A stretch of DNA of 64,000 nt from Polytrichum commune (taxonomy: Eukaryota > Streptophyta > Polytrichopsida > Polytrichales > Polytrichaceae): the NCBI GenBank assembly GCA_950295325.1, contig OX485807.1:35556440-35620439 (forward strand). Reading direction: 5' to 3'. Positions 1 through 11,644 of the stretch are shown one piece after another; the first letter of the stretch is position 1; every line of letters begins with the position of its first letter. A model generated the notes under the pieces. It saw only the letters and a program-made list of their open reading frames with translations, was not told the DNA's origin and did not search any database. A program made the position numbers and the translations under genes.

Positions 1-517
1 TATCCGATTAAATGGAATTCATATCCGCACTAATTGTTTAAAAAATGTATGAAAACTTATTAGAAATCATTTCTTAGTACAAAATCTTGAATAAGTGAAA
101 AGAAAGGCATGTTCAAAACTTTAAATTTGAAGAGTTAATATCCTTGGCATGAATTGAACCTAGCAATGCCTTCACCGCTTGAAGGCCAAGGGTCCCCCAA
201 TTCTTCATAGAAGCAATTGGATTTGGTCATGGAAAGGTTGCATAATTCAAAAAGTTTAAGGTTTAGGGTACCTCCTCAAGTGCATCATTAGATGCCCCAG
301 ACAAATAGCGCTCTGGATGCTCCCGGATGAAATCCAGTAACTCACAAGAAGAATCAGCTAAATTTCCGGGACATTTTTTGGTCCATCGACTAATTGCCAG
401 AGGATTGAAATTACAGTCGGATTGCCATCCGATGGTTGAAAATTTAGACCGGCCATGAGGGGAAATCCATCGGCTGATAATGAACTAGCCGTTGGTTTTC
501 CCCGAACATAGCTTGGG
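1..517. other. Intergenic DNA, nothing assignable
   Basis: AT-rich sequence with no convincing ORF. The only opening above 60 codons (358-543, minus) has no family signature and runs into the Mutator-type repeat that begins near 518. No tRNA, simple repeat or inverted repeat was recognised. Confidence 0.4.
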
Positions 518-750
518 CCGTGTCCGGAGAGATTTTGGGGCATAAGTTAATCGACCGGGATCCCCGCGTTCCCAAGTCGAATCGTCGGCCATAAGTTAAT
601 CAAGTCTTTCGGGGTGCTCTTTATGAGTTTTGAGGTATATTCCATATGAAACGATCGATGTGTTTTTCCCTGAAGTCTCCAACTTCAACCGGTTATTTCT
701 CTAACTCAAGCGGTTCATTTGTAACTAGAGGTCCCTTCTTCCCATTCATT
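518..750 (-). mobile_element. Mutator-type MITE, family A (degraded copy)
   Basis: Copy of the ~230-bp repeat seen best at 14746-14973, here reversed. Its diagnostic blocks are present: a GTGTCCGGAGAG end, CCAACTTCAACCGGTTATTT near 675-700, and a GGTTCATTTGTAACTAG block near 712. Flanks are TAGCTTGGG (509-517) and GCGCTTGGG (753-761), a plausible decayed 9-bp target duplication. The middle (550-640) has diverged. It encodes nothing. Confidence 0.6.
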
Positions 751-1971
751 GTGCGCTTGGGGCCCCAGGGAGTGCACTGTTCAAGTATTGTATTTATACA
801 CGTGGGTGCACAAAAGGGGTATTATTTAAAACAAGCATGTACAAAATGTACATACAAGAGACATATTGCTATTAAGCAAGAAGTAGATATACATGAGGCT
901 ATAGAAAAATATATGTAAAGTACGGATTTACGCGTTTACACGTTCAAGTCAGACCTGGACCAAGAATCATGTGTTTTTTCATCCACTAAGTAACGACTTT
1001 ATAACTAAAAATCCATGATTTGATATTATACATATAATAGGGCCATATTTTTGCATTTCCAAACATTTGTACACATGTTATATACAATTTCTGTATTTGT
1101 TTTTGGACCCTTGTGTACGTATGGAAATGTATTTTGAAGCAATGAGATTTGTAAGTATATTGCTTGATTTTAGCAAAAATAAAATGTATACAAGGGTATT
1201 TTAATAAGGGGCATGCACGCACGTGATGCTTGGTTTTAATGAATAGTGCACTCCCTGAGCTTGGGGCCGTTTTACACACGGACCAAGAGCCATGGAATTG
1301 TAAGGGCCCTTGAAAACCGTCCAAAGACTGTGTCGTGGGAAATGGAAAGTCAATTTTGCAATTGGTGAGCCCTCAAGCTTAGTGCGAAGTGAAAGTGGAT
1401 CATGTTGAGGGGCTGCAACATATTTTATGGAGAACATAAAACTAGTAGTTTGGGACCCATCGTGGCGATCCACTGACAATTTAAATGTTAGCTACAACCC
1501 CTAGTTTTGCTTCAAACTCACCTCTCTTTGATGAGCCTATTGCATTGTTTGGTAGACCACGAGACATTATCCACTAAATGTCATATAGGACGCAATGTAG
1601 AATATTTTCATCCATTCAAATTTCTTTTGTTCCTTCATGCCTTCAAAGTCTGGGTAAAGTGAGCATGGACCATCTTCATCATCTCCATCACTTACATAAT
1701 TTGTATATCATGGGTCGAGGGCCCTCAAGCTCTAGTGTAATGTGGCCCTTGGGTACATCACTTGCCTCCAACATCTAGTAGTAAGAAATGTGGGCCTCAT
1801 GTGGTCACTTCTAAATTGGACGCCTATATTTGAGTGGTAAGTATATGGCAAGGCTTGCAATCAAGAACATATTGACTCCCAAAAGTCACCTATTACAATG
1901 ACATTGACTTAAACTTATGTGTTGTGAACATAAACAACTTTCTAGATTAAAAAATGAACACAACTCGGAGG
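751..1971. other. Repeat-derived DNA without a recognisable gene
   Basis: ORFs here (646-918 plus, 986-1324 and 1201-1479 minus) lack family signatures. Around 1255-1300 there is a stretch resembling the start of PIF-type family B (a GGCCGTTTTACACACGGACC-like end followed by AAGAGCC), too diverged to delimit. Nothing else was recognised. Confidence 0.4.
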
Positions 1972-2170
1972 GCCTATGTGATCATTTAAAGATAAAGATG
2001 ATATCTACATTTGACCTCGTGTAACTTCTACATTCAACTCCAAATCTGAAACTTGAAATGACAGTGTTTGTGATTTGCAATTGCTAACATGATAAGGCAT
2101 TATATGATCCGTTTCAATAGTCCACGTTGCGTGTGGAGGTGGAAATGCCCATAATAGGGCCACCTACCAA
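1972..2170 (-). repeat. Interspersed repeat family E
   Basis: About 200 bp, reversed relative to copies at 28455-28655 and 39372-39530. Shared landmarks are a CTATGTGATCA-type end, a block around CTTGAAATGACAGT, CAATTGCTAACATGAT, and a terminal GGAAATGCCCATAATAGGGC. Small size, many copies and lack of coding potential suggest a MITE, but I see no clear inverted ends or target duplication, so the class is open. Confidence 0.5.
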
Positions 2171-2976
2171 GTCATATGAAAACTAGTTTGGCAACCCATG
2201 AGGAGTTTGCCAATTAAGTTATTTGTAAAGTCCGCCAAAGGAGAACAAAACCATGAGATTGGTTTCCTCTTTGAGAAATTTCATTTCTTTAAGAGCTCGT
2301 TAGCATGTCTTGTCTTGGAACCTTATTTTAAAAGTTGGATGAAAATCCTTGCATCTCCTCTTTCGTCCAAATAGCTTCAAAAGAAGCTATAGGATCTAAA
2401 GTAGGGTTTGTCCATGGGACTCACCACATTAAGTCCTCGCTTGGCCTATGTGGGCCCTCCCATCCTAATGTGACAAGCTAGTTAAAATGTTTTTGATAGC
2501 CCGACGCCTTTCTCTTAGCATGTTAGTTGAAGGCTTAAGAGAAATTGGATGACTTTACGGATATCTTCTCAAACTCATCTTTTAGAGTTTGATTCGGAGA
2601 CTCTTTGAATAACTTTAATACAATAACAAGGTTGAGTGGAGAGCCATTTTACTCACGTGACGAAAGGCCCCGAGGAAAAACGATTTAGGATTTCTCGTGG
2701 TCATGGTCAACAATCCAAAGACCATGACCAAGATAAATTCACATCACTTCTTAAAAATCTTGGTTACGGGACATAGTGTAAAGTGGACTCCCGGGGAAGG
2801 CACTTATACAGAATATTGGCATACACATGCTCTGACATGCTCACTCATTTTTTGACATGTTCACCCATGGTCACTTCATTTTCGGTGACCTGTGTGAAAC
2901 GAAGTGGGACTGCCACTCATTTCTCAACCAATGAGAGATTTAGAAAGTGGTGGTCATGGTCACCAGTCACTATACT

Positions 2977-3180
2977 AAATATGTTATTTAGTGTCACCAA
3001 TTCTATTTGTCTTACTCAATATTAATTGTAAACTACCCATGTAGTGTCACCAAGACTAAATGAAAACCTAACACTATTTGTCATTCCTTGTACATCATTT
3101 TGGGCATTACAGATCTACAATGTTACAATTAATGTCACTTACTAAGTAAATTTTCATCCAAATCAATCATACATGAAAAT
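2977..3180 (-). mobile_element. Truncated TA-type MITE, family H
   Basis: Reverse complement of the right half of the element at 61427-61800. It starts with CTAAATATGTTATTTAGTGT, which like the intact copy's end is itself nearly palindromic. The other half is missing, so this is a truncated relic. Confidence 0.5.
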
Positions 3181-3348
3181 GTCTAATCACATAAATGTTA
3201 AAATGCAAAAATATACCAAAGTTCTTTCAATAATTGGCATTTGAATGAACTAAAAATCAATTGGGGTGACAATATTTGTAAACTTATTCATAAAAAGTGT
3301 CATTATTAGAAAATTTATCAGAACGGCAAACATTACCCTAGACACTAA

Positions 3349-3821
3349 TGGCCACTTCACACATGACACTGAGAGCCCGCGAACATTGCTCTTCAAGCAC
3401 TCATTGGTGGAAAACACGCGGAGCCGGTCCAAGTTCGCTTCACACTACGCTTGAGGGACCAACAGAGTATGTAAATGCAAGATGGATGTAAAATATACAT
3501 GGATTTCTACATGGCATTGAATGGATCGTGTTTCATGGTCACTTAGACTATTCTCAAAAACCACCTCTTGGATGTAGGCCTAACACTAAACCGGGAGACC
3601 GTACGATCACAACCGCTAGTTTATTATATCTTATCATGTGTGAGGAACTTGCATGAATAGAAATTCATTGAAATAGCATTTGGTTGAGGGCCCGGTCACA
3701 TATGACTTCACACTACACTTGAGAGCCCGTGACCACACCACATGATTTTGGAAGTGTGTTGGGACGGCCTTGGGACTCTTTCTTTTGGGCTCTCACAATT
3801 TCACGGTCACGGTCGTGGCCC
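3349..3821 (-). mobile_element. PIF/Harbinger (Tourist-like) MITE, family B
   Basis: A 473-bp element, reversed relative to 6011-6497 and 47545-48037. It begins with TGGCCACTTCACACATGA and ends with GTGGCCC. The three bases on both outer sides are TAA (3346-3348 and 3822-3824), the 3-bp TWA duplication typical of PIF/Harbinger elements. The right inverted end has lost most of its inner part. No coding potential. Confidence 0.7.
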
Positions 3822-3824
3822 TAA

Positions 3825-6007
3825 ATACAATATTTAATGTAGTGGAGACTGGCCCAAGGTTGGCGGGCTGAGCCGTGCTTGGTTCGGTTATTTGTGGCCG
3901 CTGCCCAAGTGATGAGTCTGCCCGAGGTCATCGAAATTTCGACCCCACGCAAGGCTCCTCGTTTGTAGAGAGGTGCATGAACCCCAGTTTCATCAATTGG
4001 TGGAGTAACGTAGCAGGAGGACAAAGATTCGTTTCACAAACGCGTTTAGGGTAACTGATTTTGGGCCCTATGTATATATTAAGAAGAAGAAAAGGCAAGG
4101 GTGGGGTGGGGTGGGGGGGGGGGGTTGGTGGTAAAGAAATAGAGGATTTTGAAATGATTTTGTGGGTGGAAATTCATCAAATAGTGGCTCTTACGCAAGA
4201 ACTTGAATTCGGTTCATCTTTTAACCCTCCAAGGTTCATGCAACTCGATTTGGGTTTTGTTTGATGTGTGACTCAAGGTATGTCGAATGATGGAGCTTCA
4301 AGGGTTCAACGTAACCTTAAAGGTCAAAGGGTGTTTTTGGAAAAAATGAGATGACTTGTGATGGAAGTTGGAACACTTTCAATGTTTACATATTGTTTAT
4401 ATCAAAAGAGGTTTGACAAAACACTTCAAGATTACATTCATACAGTTGAAAGTCGAATGTAGCTTCCTAGTGTGTCGAAACCCCCCCTAGAAATCATGCA
4501 TAAGATTTTCATTGTAAATTCCTAAACTGACATTTAAGTGTATTTAACAAACCACGTGGCCAAAGTTAATAAGGGATGTGCACTTGTGGAGACAAAAACA
4601 TCAAACAACAATAGCAAAAGCAACAACACAACAATCACAACTTTGAATGTTGGTATTTCATGTTCGCCAATCACCAAATTTGTGTAGTTTTGCAATTTAG
4701 TGTACGTCATGTTGGCGGTTGGAATTACCCAAAATTTATGCAAAAGTCCAAATTGACTCAAATCCTAGTTTCGACATTGAATTTTTTTTTCTTTCAAAGT
4801 TAGGCATTATTTTGATGAAATTGTGTCCGAAGATTGAAAAAAACTAATGTGTAACGCAATTTGAAACCAATAGAACCCTCTAGTATGTAAATACTAAAAA
4901 CCTAGAACCCAAATGCAAACCCTAACAAGAATATACATGGCAGTCATTACCATACAACAACAATGGACGAAAATGTGAATTGGATGAAACTAACTCATCT
5001 ATTGTCAAGTTTTTCTCTAACCCTAAGAGCCCCTTTTTGTACATCTACCTTTCCTTCAAAAAAAATGAATAACCCTTCTAGATGTACATAGTAGAGAAAA
5101 ATAATACCTCTCCCTTATGCATAATATGTACACTAATGCCTTGAATAATAACCCACCTTACACTCACGTTAGTTTCTACGTGGTATGAAGAGGAGTCCAT
5201 CCCCTAGGCATGTACATAACTACAAGTTATAATTTGTGTAGCATATGTATATGTGATATGGCAAAGTTCAAATTAGTACTCCTTTTGTGCACTCACATAC
5301 ATTCGTATGTGTCTAGTATAGTGAACCCCCTTGGTTAAATGAACGCACTAGAGAAAATAGTACCACTCCCTTATGTAAAATATCCATGCTACTGCCTAAA
5401 GTACACCCCTTCTTACACTCACGTTAGTTCGTACATGGTATGAAGGGTCCACCTACCGAGAGTTTTGTTCCATGACTAAATGCATGACACTGAGGTAAGT
5501 GGGCTTAAAATGAACGCTTTTTGTTTTGCACCCACTTGTCTTGGGATATTAAGCATACGATTAACACAAGATGACTAGCAAAACTCGAAAAAGTGCTATA
5601 GCCCGTTTTCCTCATAATTCTTGGAGCTCATATGAAAATTGATATACAATTTTTTGCATGCTTTCACCTTTCTTTTTGAGGTTGAGACTTGTATATTGAA
5701 ACTCATTATGTATGGTTATATAGGGCCACCAATAGAATTGACCGAGTTGGTACTAGGACAACCAAGAATACGTAAAAAAAATGCTTATGTAAACTTGGTT
5801 GCATCCTTTTGGGGACCAAAAGAACCATAAGTTTAAACATACTTCTAATGTGATTGAGAATCAAGTCATGGAGGATGCTTGGACCGAATGTGGAATCCCA
5901 AGAATTTCAATTCTACTTTAATTTTGTTTGAATGCCTAACTCAAAACATCATCAATGTATGTCAAGGGCCTTATTTGACCTCATTGTCAGAGCCCCCCGC
6001 CCGCTTT
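3825..6007. repeat. Gene-free stretch with a repeated ~120-bp block
   Basis: No convincing coding region. A block starting near 5078 (AGAGAAAAATAATACCTC, then ACACTCACGTTAGTTTCTAC and a GGTATGAAGAGG-like end) recurs at 5341-5460, about 263 bp away, and again at 19560-19680, so it is an interspersed repeat with a local duplication. A 12-base G run lies at 4113-4124. The ORF at 4061-4264 reads through that tract and is not a gene. Confidence 0.45.
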
Positions 6008-6010
6008 TTA

Positions 6011-6497
6011 GGGCCACTTCACACACGAGCCAAGAGCAGTGACCGTGAAATTGTGAGAGCCCAAAAGAAAGTGTCCAAAGGCCGTCCCAACACACCTCCA
6101 AAATCATGTAGTGTGGTCATGGACCCTCAAGTGTAGTGTGGAGCCATATGTGACAAGACCCTCAACCATACGCTATTTCAATGAATTTCAATTCATGCGG
6201 GCCCTCACACATGATAAAATAAAATAAACCAACGGTTGTGAGCATTCGGAGTGCCATGGTCCCTCTTATTTATGTTAGACCTTCCTCCAAAAAGAGATTT
6301 TCGAAGATAGTCCAAGTGACCATAAACCATGATCCATTCGATGCCATGTAGGAATCCATGTAGACTTTACATCCATCTTGCGTTCTGTCCCTCAAGCGTA
6401 GTGTGAGGCGAACTTGGACTGGCTCCGCCTCTTCCACCAATGAGAGTGCTTGAAGTGAACTGGTCACGGGCTCTCAGTCTCGTGTGTGAAGTGGCCC
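6011..6497 (+). mobile_element. PIF/Harbinger (Tourist-like) MITE, family B
   Basis: A 487-bp element with matching inverted ends: GGGCCACTTCACACACGA on the left and its complement on the right. TTA flanks both sides (6008-6010 and 6498-6500), a clean PIF-type duplication. ORFs inside (for example 6270-6467, minus) arise from the repeat and are absent in other copies. Confidence 0.8.
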
Positions 6498-6869
6498 TTA
6501 GATTCATGGAGCTTTTTACCCATGGCCAAATAGATGGGAAAGAACACTTGAAAGGTGTTGAGAATAACGCCTGCCCACAACAATAACATGACATGGGCTT
6601 GTCAATTTGAAGAAAAAAACAGGCATGTCGCATGCATATCTCCGAACCCAATACCATAATTGCCACTAAAAAAAAAACTCCTCATCCTGGTGTGAATGGG
6701 TTGTTCTAGTATACCCATGGTCGAATGGATCGGAAAAATTCAATTTGGAAGGCTTTGTTATGAGAACCACGTCCACTTCTAACACTTTCATACGACAGTT
6801 GTATGTTGCCAAGTCTTTAAAAAACAAGCACAACGTACAAATGCATATCTCCGAACCCAACACCAGAAT

Positions 6870-7417
6870 CAGTGTCTGGGCAGATTTCTGGGCATAATCA
6901 GTCGAGATTCTAGTGTTTTTCAAGTCCAACCGGTAACTCCATGTTGTGATTGTTAGGTTTCTCTTTATTAACTTGAACTTCAACTTGTTATTTCTCAAAC
7001 TCAACCGGTTCATCAATAACTAGAGTAGAGGAGCGTATTCCCAATCAAGACCCCATCGGAACCTATAAGGCCCCATGACTTTGATCAGGTTGGGACTGCA
7101 TTTCGATTAGGTCAAAACCAACTGTGCCACGACACATGCCCTTGGTTTAAGTGCTAAAAGTGATCATGAGGAGGAATGAGCAGTTATGGCAAACTCTAGA
7201 CATGGTAATATGTTCAGACCAACATCCGACTTCAAAAATTCACAGTAATTTCAATCTCAGGAATAAAAATACCATTTCTCTTTCTTTGACAATCGTCTTG
7301 ATTTCTATCTTCTTACACAAGAATTTTATTTTGCACCGCCTTATACTTCTCTAGATTTGGCACAAACTCTCTTAAGTGATCGATTATGAGCACCTCTACT
7401 CTAGCAGTCCGTTCTCC
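6870..7417 (-). mobile_element. Mutator-type MITE, family A, split by an insertion
   Basis: Reverse-orientation family A copy. The left part (6870-7020) has the CAGTGTCTGGGCAG end and the CTCAACCGGTTCATC block. The missing right end, AGCAGTCCGTTCTCCCGATT, resumes at about 7404 after a 379-bp insertion (family M). Joining the two sides across the insertion recovers the normal family A order. Confidence 0.65.
7023..7401 (-). mobile_element. TA-target MITE, family M, nested in family A
   Basis: A 379-bp element with short inverted ends, GAGTAGAGG on the left and CCTCTACTC on the right, flanked by TA on both sides (7021-7022 and 7402-7403). It lies inside the outer end of a family A copy, so the empty site can be inferred. 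Related copies, in opposite orientation, occur at 60455-60828 and 60891-61290. A TA duplication suggests the Tc1/mariner (Stowaway-like) group, but the ends are not classic Stowaway. Confidence 0.65.
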
Positions 7418-7423
7418 CGATTA

Positions 7424-7441
7424 CCCCCCCCCCCCCCCCCC
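7424..7441. repeat. Poly-C tract (18)
   Basis: Uninterrupted run of 18 C. One of nine G or C homopolymers of 11 or more bases in the window. Confidence 0.95.
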
Positions 7442-7717
7442 TCAATCCCAAGTAGTGTGAATAGGCCTTCCAAGTGCACCTTCAAGGCTTAGCCGCGAGT
7501 GCGATGGATGCAGGTGTATATGGTTGTCATCTTCGTTCATAAGTTGCTCCGTACCCATTCATTGCATTTCCCCTGACAAATGGCTTATTAATAATAATAC
7601 TATTATTATTTAAAATTGATTTGTGTCCTTGCCGCGTCAGAAAACTGTGTACCATAATCTGAGACCTGGGCGGTGATAAGGAATTTCACCTTGTCTCTCA
7701 TTTTCTAGTGATTTGAT

Positions 7718-7755
7718 CACACAGTCAGTCAGTAGGTCAGTCAGTCAGTCAGTGA
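7718..7755. repeat. (GTCA)n microsatellite
   Basis: Imperfect tetranucleotide repeat interrupted once by AGTAG. It lies about 140 bp upstream of the exon-like ORF at 7895 and may be in its 5' leader. Confidence 0.85.
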
Positions 7756-7894
7756 GGCCATTTTGATATCTGGAGGCACATTTGCAGTCGTCAGATTTGT
7801 GTGCCGGCAATTGGCCTTCTGAATCTGAGCCTAATTCTGGCAGGCGGCGATTGCGTGTTGTGGGAGGGGATTAACTGAACAACTTCACACCACA

Positions 7895-8056
7895 ATGTTC
7901 ATTCATGTGATGGGAGGGAATTCTTCAGGTAGACCTCGTTCGCTGCATTTCCGTAAAACGAGGCCAAAGCCAACGTCGATTTCCGACGAGCCTGAGCTTG
8001 TTTCTGCAATGTTTAGGAAGGATCGGCTCCTGTGGTTGCGTGAGGAGCTTGCTTGA
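7895..8056 (+). CDS. Short ORF resembling a 5' coding exon, unknown function
   Basis: A 54-codon frame (ATG at 7895, in-frame ATG at 7910, TGA at 8054-8056). The second methionine is followed by GGNSSGRPRSLHFRKTRPKP, then an acidic/hydrophobic stretch and MFRKDRLLWLREELA. Composition and codon use look coding, unlike neighbouring chance ORFs: basic N-terminus, then an amphipathic helix-like end. Upstream sequence is GC-richer, like a leader. A family A MITE begins only 37 bp after the stop, so the rest of the gene may be disrupted, spliced away or lost. I do not recognise the family. It could be the first exon of a nuclear gene or a captured gene fragment. Confidence 0.4.
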   Translation: MFIHVMGGNSSGRPRSLHFRKTRPKPTSISDEPELVSAMFRKDRLLWLREELA

Positions 8057-8092
8057 TGCTGTTGCAGAATGTGGTGATAGCTCTGCCTAAAC

Positions 8093-8321
8093 TAACGTCC
8101 GGGGAGATTTCTGGGCATAATCGGTCGAGATCCGAGTGTTTCCAACTCCAACCGGTTGCATGTCGACATCTTTTGGTTTCTTCTTTATGGAATTGAGGCA
8201 TATTCTACGAGTTTTTCTCAAAATGGTCAGTAGTTTTCCTGAAGCCATGATGAGCTTCAACCTGTTATTTCTCAAACTCAACCAGTTCATCTGTAACTGG
8301 CAGTTGATTCTCCCTGGTCAT
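8093..8321 (-). mobile_element. Mutator-type MITE, family A
   Basis: Reverse-orientation copy: ACGTCCGGGGAGATTTCTGG on the left, CTCAACCAGTTCATCTGTAA near 8275, and a GATTCTCCCTGGTCATT end. No clear 9-bp duplication is visible. It directly follows the exon-like ORF ending at 8056. Confidence 0.65.
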
Positions 8322-8372
8322 TGGTATAAAGTGAAGTTTTAAGGTGAATATATGATACCACTGTATACAAAA

Positions 8373-9065
8373 TAGCAGCTGCTCTGAGGCTTGTATGTGG
8401 TGCAACCATGTGTAGAAGACACTACAAGCATGTATGAGTCTTGGGCAAGTATCGTGCATCACTGAAAAATTGCTCTACGTTACTGGAAAATCTACAAATC
8501 TATCATGATGGTAGATTTCATCTATCTTTCATTGATGCAGGATGATGGCCTAGGACTCATATGTTGGAAGTGAAAAGGAAACGAAGATTATAATGATTAT
8601 ATCATATTACTACTAACATACAAGCCTCATGCAACATGACTTGTGTCATTGGAAACTTTCCAAATCTGTTGTTATATATGATAGTTTGCAAAGAAATTCA
8701 GTTTTGCAGGTAATGTGGTCTGTGACTTGCATTCTAAAAGCTCTACCAACATATATATGAGGCCTAGGCAATCATCCAACATCAATGAGAGAAATACAAA
8801 AATCTACCACTGTCATAGATTTCTACAATCTCCATTGACGTAGGATAATTTCTCAGTGACACAAGTCAATTCCCCATGACTTGTATGCTTGTAGTTAAGT
8901 GATGCCACTACAAGCGTACAAGACTTAAGCAACACATCCTATGTCAATGAAAATTGTCTTGCGTCATTAAAAGATATGGAAATCTACCAAGAAGGTAGAT
9001 TTGCATACTATTCCACTGACACATGACATGTTGCCCAAGTCTCATACACTTATAGTGATGCAACC
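8373..9065. repeat. Cluster of hairpin MITEs, family R (at least three units)
   Basis: At least three ~150-bp inverted-repeat units lie in a row (8420-8574, 8732-8899, 8906-9057), with fragments at the edges. Arms carry CACTACAAGC followed by a TATGAGTCTTGGGCAA-type block. Unit centres contain small perfect hairpins such as AAATCTACC-AAGAA-GGTAGATTT (8980-9003). The third unit is flanked by ATGC on both sides. The CACTAC start recalls CACTA transposon ends, but the whole-unit hairpin form fits a foldback MITE. No coding potential. Confidence 0.6.
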
Positions 9066-10904
9066 ATTGCTCCTTCGAGCTCTTACACTAACACCATACG
9101 AGTCCCAGTCACTAACGGGAGTTAAGTAATCTCCTGTAGTGGATTGATCCTGACTTCAGAGCTTTATTGCTGAAAATTTAGCTTCTCAAAATTCGCTTAA
9201 ACCTTAATCTGAGTTGCAAAAACAGAGTGAAGCATCTTCTCATCACTTAAAATGAAATCTCTAGTGTTAAGAACCTGGCCGGCCCCTTCTATATCCATGA
9301 GTTCATCACTAAAGATTCTTTCAGGTTTCATCATTCTCGAGGGCAAGGTTGATTCATCCTACCTTGAGATTGAGCAGCTGCCTGCTAGGCTTGAGCTCTG
9401 TGATACTCCAACTCTGTAATACTCCAATTCGATCATCAAAACTCAAGTATAAAGTTAAATTGCAAGAGGTAAAATTGTTTCAGGCTTAAAAAGTATCAGC
9501 AAATTGCATAGGCTGGGCCACTCTGTCAGTGTTCTCATTTCGGGCGAGAATTACAAAGCCAGTCGGAAGAGGATTTGATTGCCAGGCTTATCAAAAAGCT
9601 AAATTTTCCATAGCTCCACCTGATGAGTTGGCTTCAGAGATCACATCCTCTAATATAATACTCAGTTTCGTATATGTGAGGAATCAAAAGAACACAAATT
9701 AAATTACATTCAAGCTCCACAAATGTGTGCTGGTGATGGTTTCGTGAACCAAAAAGTGGCATTCTGCAGCACATTGGGAGGCTTCTCATTTGACGTCAAT
9801 CCCATTTCCTAAAATTCACAAACATTGATCAGGAATCATATAAATGCAACATTTGCCCCAAAGGTTGCTTCACCAGAAAGATTGCAACATCCACCAGGAG
9901 GTAAGCGGTTACGCACATTGCAATTAGATCAGAGTTGCTCGGACCATCACTAAAGTAGAATCCACATGAAGTTAATTCACATGACTTTTAGGACCAACTT
10001 TTTCTTAGTGAATTTCTTGATCGACGTCCTATAATCATCAATGTCGTGCGATCGGCCAGTGCAAAATCCTCCAGACCATCCATGGTAGCTTTAAGCAGAG
10101 GAGGGATAAGTCGAAACCGTTGCTTTTATAAATCAGGTGACAGGCCGCGAATGCGTCTAACGATTCAACGCAAGGATTCAATGCCAAGATTTCATGAGAA
10201 ACAAGTATGATAAACCCGATCTAAAAGAAATGTACGGGAACACCAAACAAACTTTCGACTTTTATAAGAAAGAGATTGCACAGCTGTGATGCAAAGAGAA
10301 CACACAACTTTTATTACATTGAACTGCTGCTCTCATACAGGGAGGGATACCATGGATACTCCTGAAAGAACATAATATTTTGAATTTTGTGCCCAAATTT
10401 GCTTTTAGTGGGATGAGTCAAGTTATGTCTCATTGCATCAATTTGGCAGGAACTACAAACAATCGAAACTCAAAACTAATTGCCACATAGGTGAGTACCC
10501 AGTATTTATGAAGTCAGATTACTTAATTGCGTTATTCCACGTTCATTTAATCTCCTGACAGGCTGCGTCACAATGGTGTTAATTTATCTAAGACAATGGG
10601 TGTCTCTCATATTGAACTTGAATACCATCTTTGAAGCATGTGTGGTCCCACCTCTCCTTTTTCATTTCTTGCATCCACCTAGGAGATGTTTTGTTTGTTT
10701 CACAAGTTTTTAAGGAATTGTGTTCAGCACTTCAAAGAATCGAAGGGAGGCAATAGTATTCAATTTGGTCTCAGGGGTTTCAGAGTGAATATTTATGAGC
10801 ATTGTGGTTCACTTATGTCACAAGTCAATTTCTGAGAGTTCCACACATTAGTTGTGCTGAATGAACTATTTGGAAAAGCGACCATTTATGACCCATCTAC
10901 TTAC
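9066..10904. other. Low-repeat stretch, possible intron or flank of a disrupted gene
   Basis: No long ORF and no repeat family recognised. On the minus strand near 10690-10780 there is a short frame reading HSETPETKLNTIASLRFFEV before a stop, which looks helical and could be a terminal exon, but I cannot place its 3' splice site securely. Otherwise nothing assignable. Confidence 0.3.
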
Positions 10905-11033
10905 GTGCTCAAATATTGAGGTTGGAGCGATGCAGGATGATGGGTTGTTGTCTACAAATAAAGCTTTGTGAAACGACACATAAAGTTCATCTTCGTAAGT
11001 TGAAAAAGCCACTCCAATGCCATCTACGTAGTT
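10905..11033 (-). CDS. Predicted internal exon, unknown protein
   Basis: Minus-strand frame of 43 codons, beginning NYVDGIGVAFSTYEDELYVS, continuing FHKALFVDNN and ending FEH, followed at once by a strong 5' splice site, GTAAGT. The 3' splice site is an AG directly before it (…CACCGAG), though with a poor pyrimidine tract. The residue pattern of alternating hydrophobics with acidic turns looks like a genuine beta-rich protein. The complementary frame is less protein-like. I do not recognise a family. It may belong with the minus-strand coding-like stretches at 11304-11644 and 11948-12229. Confidence 0.35.
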
Positions 11034-11303
11034 CTCGGTGGTTCATATCTGCTTAGTTTCATAGCAGAATCTGTTTCAGGGATCATGATTTGCCCCTTTG
11101 TGCCTTCCAAGTCATGCAATTTAGATCCTTGCTTGTATTGTATTCCCAGCAGACCCTCAGAGATTGATCTTTCTGAGCACAACAGTAGATTTTGCAGTGG
11201 ACCCTCAAATTGTGTATTAATATTATGGCCTTGGCATCATCGGCCCAGAGTGCGCTCAATTCATCTGCTTGAACCAATGTGTAAAAGGTCTACCTGACTT
11301 TAT

Positions 11304-11644
11304 TTAAGATTCTACAAATTCATAGGCATGACAAGTCGATGTCAGATTTAGCTCCTTTTGGACAACACCCGGTTCTAAAACTTGCTCTTTTTTAATATGT
11401 CAACATAGCCAATTTCTAACTCTGAGGTGGGACATTGAAAGGTATAAGTTTCACATTTCCAAGGCTGGAGACATACACAGAACTTAGGATTTTCTTTGCA
11501 GATTTTACAAGTTTTTGGGCGGGATATTTTTGCTGGGGAAACCATGGGGGGGACAAATCGAGTGCAATTCTGGAGCGGTTTAGTTAAGAAACTAAATATG
11601 GTGAAGATGGCGCACTGACCACAATGTAAACGGGACGCCACCAA
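11304..11644 (-). pseudogene. Coding-like stretch with an apparent frameshift, unknown
   Basis: One minus-strand frame carries KTCKICKENPKFCVC and ELEIGYVDILKK. At a run of six A the reading shifts, and a second frame continues as EQVLEPGVVQKELNLTSTCH…FVES to a stop at 11304-11306. Read together they look like one protein broken by a 1-base change or a missed splice. The cysteine spacing (C-x2-C, then C-x-C) is not specific enough to assign a zinc-binding family. Confidence 0.25.

Noticed and set aside
8373-9065. A CRISPR-like array.
   Set aside because: The units are diverged inverted repeats of ~150 bp, not short identical direct repeats with unique spacers, and the DNA is eukaryotic.
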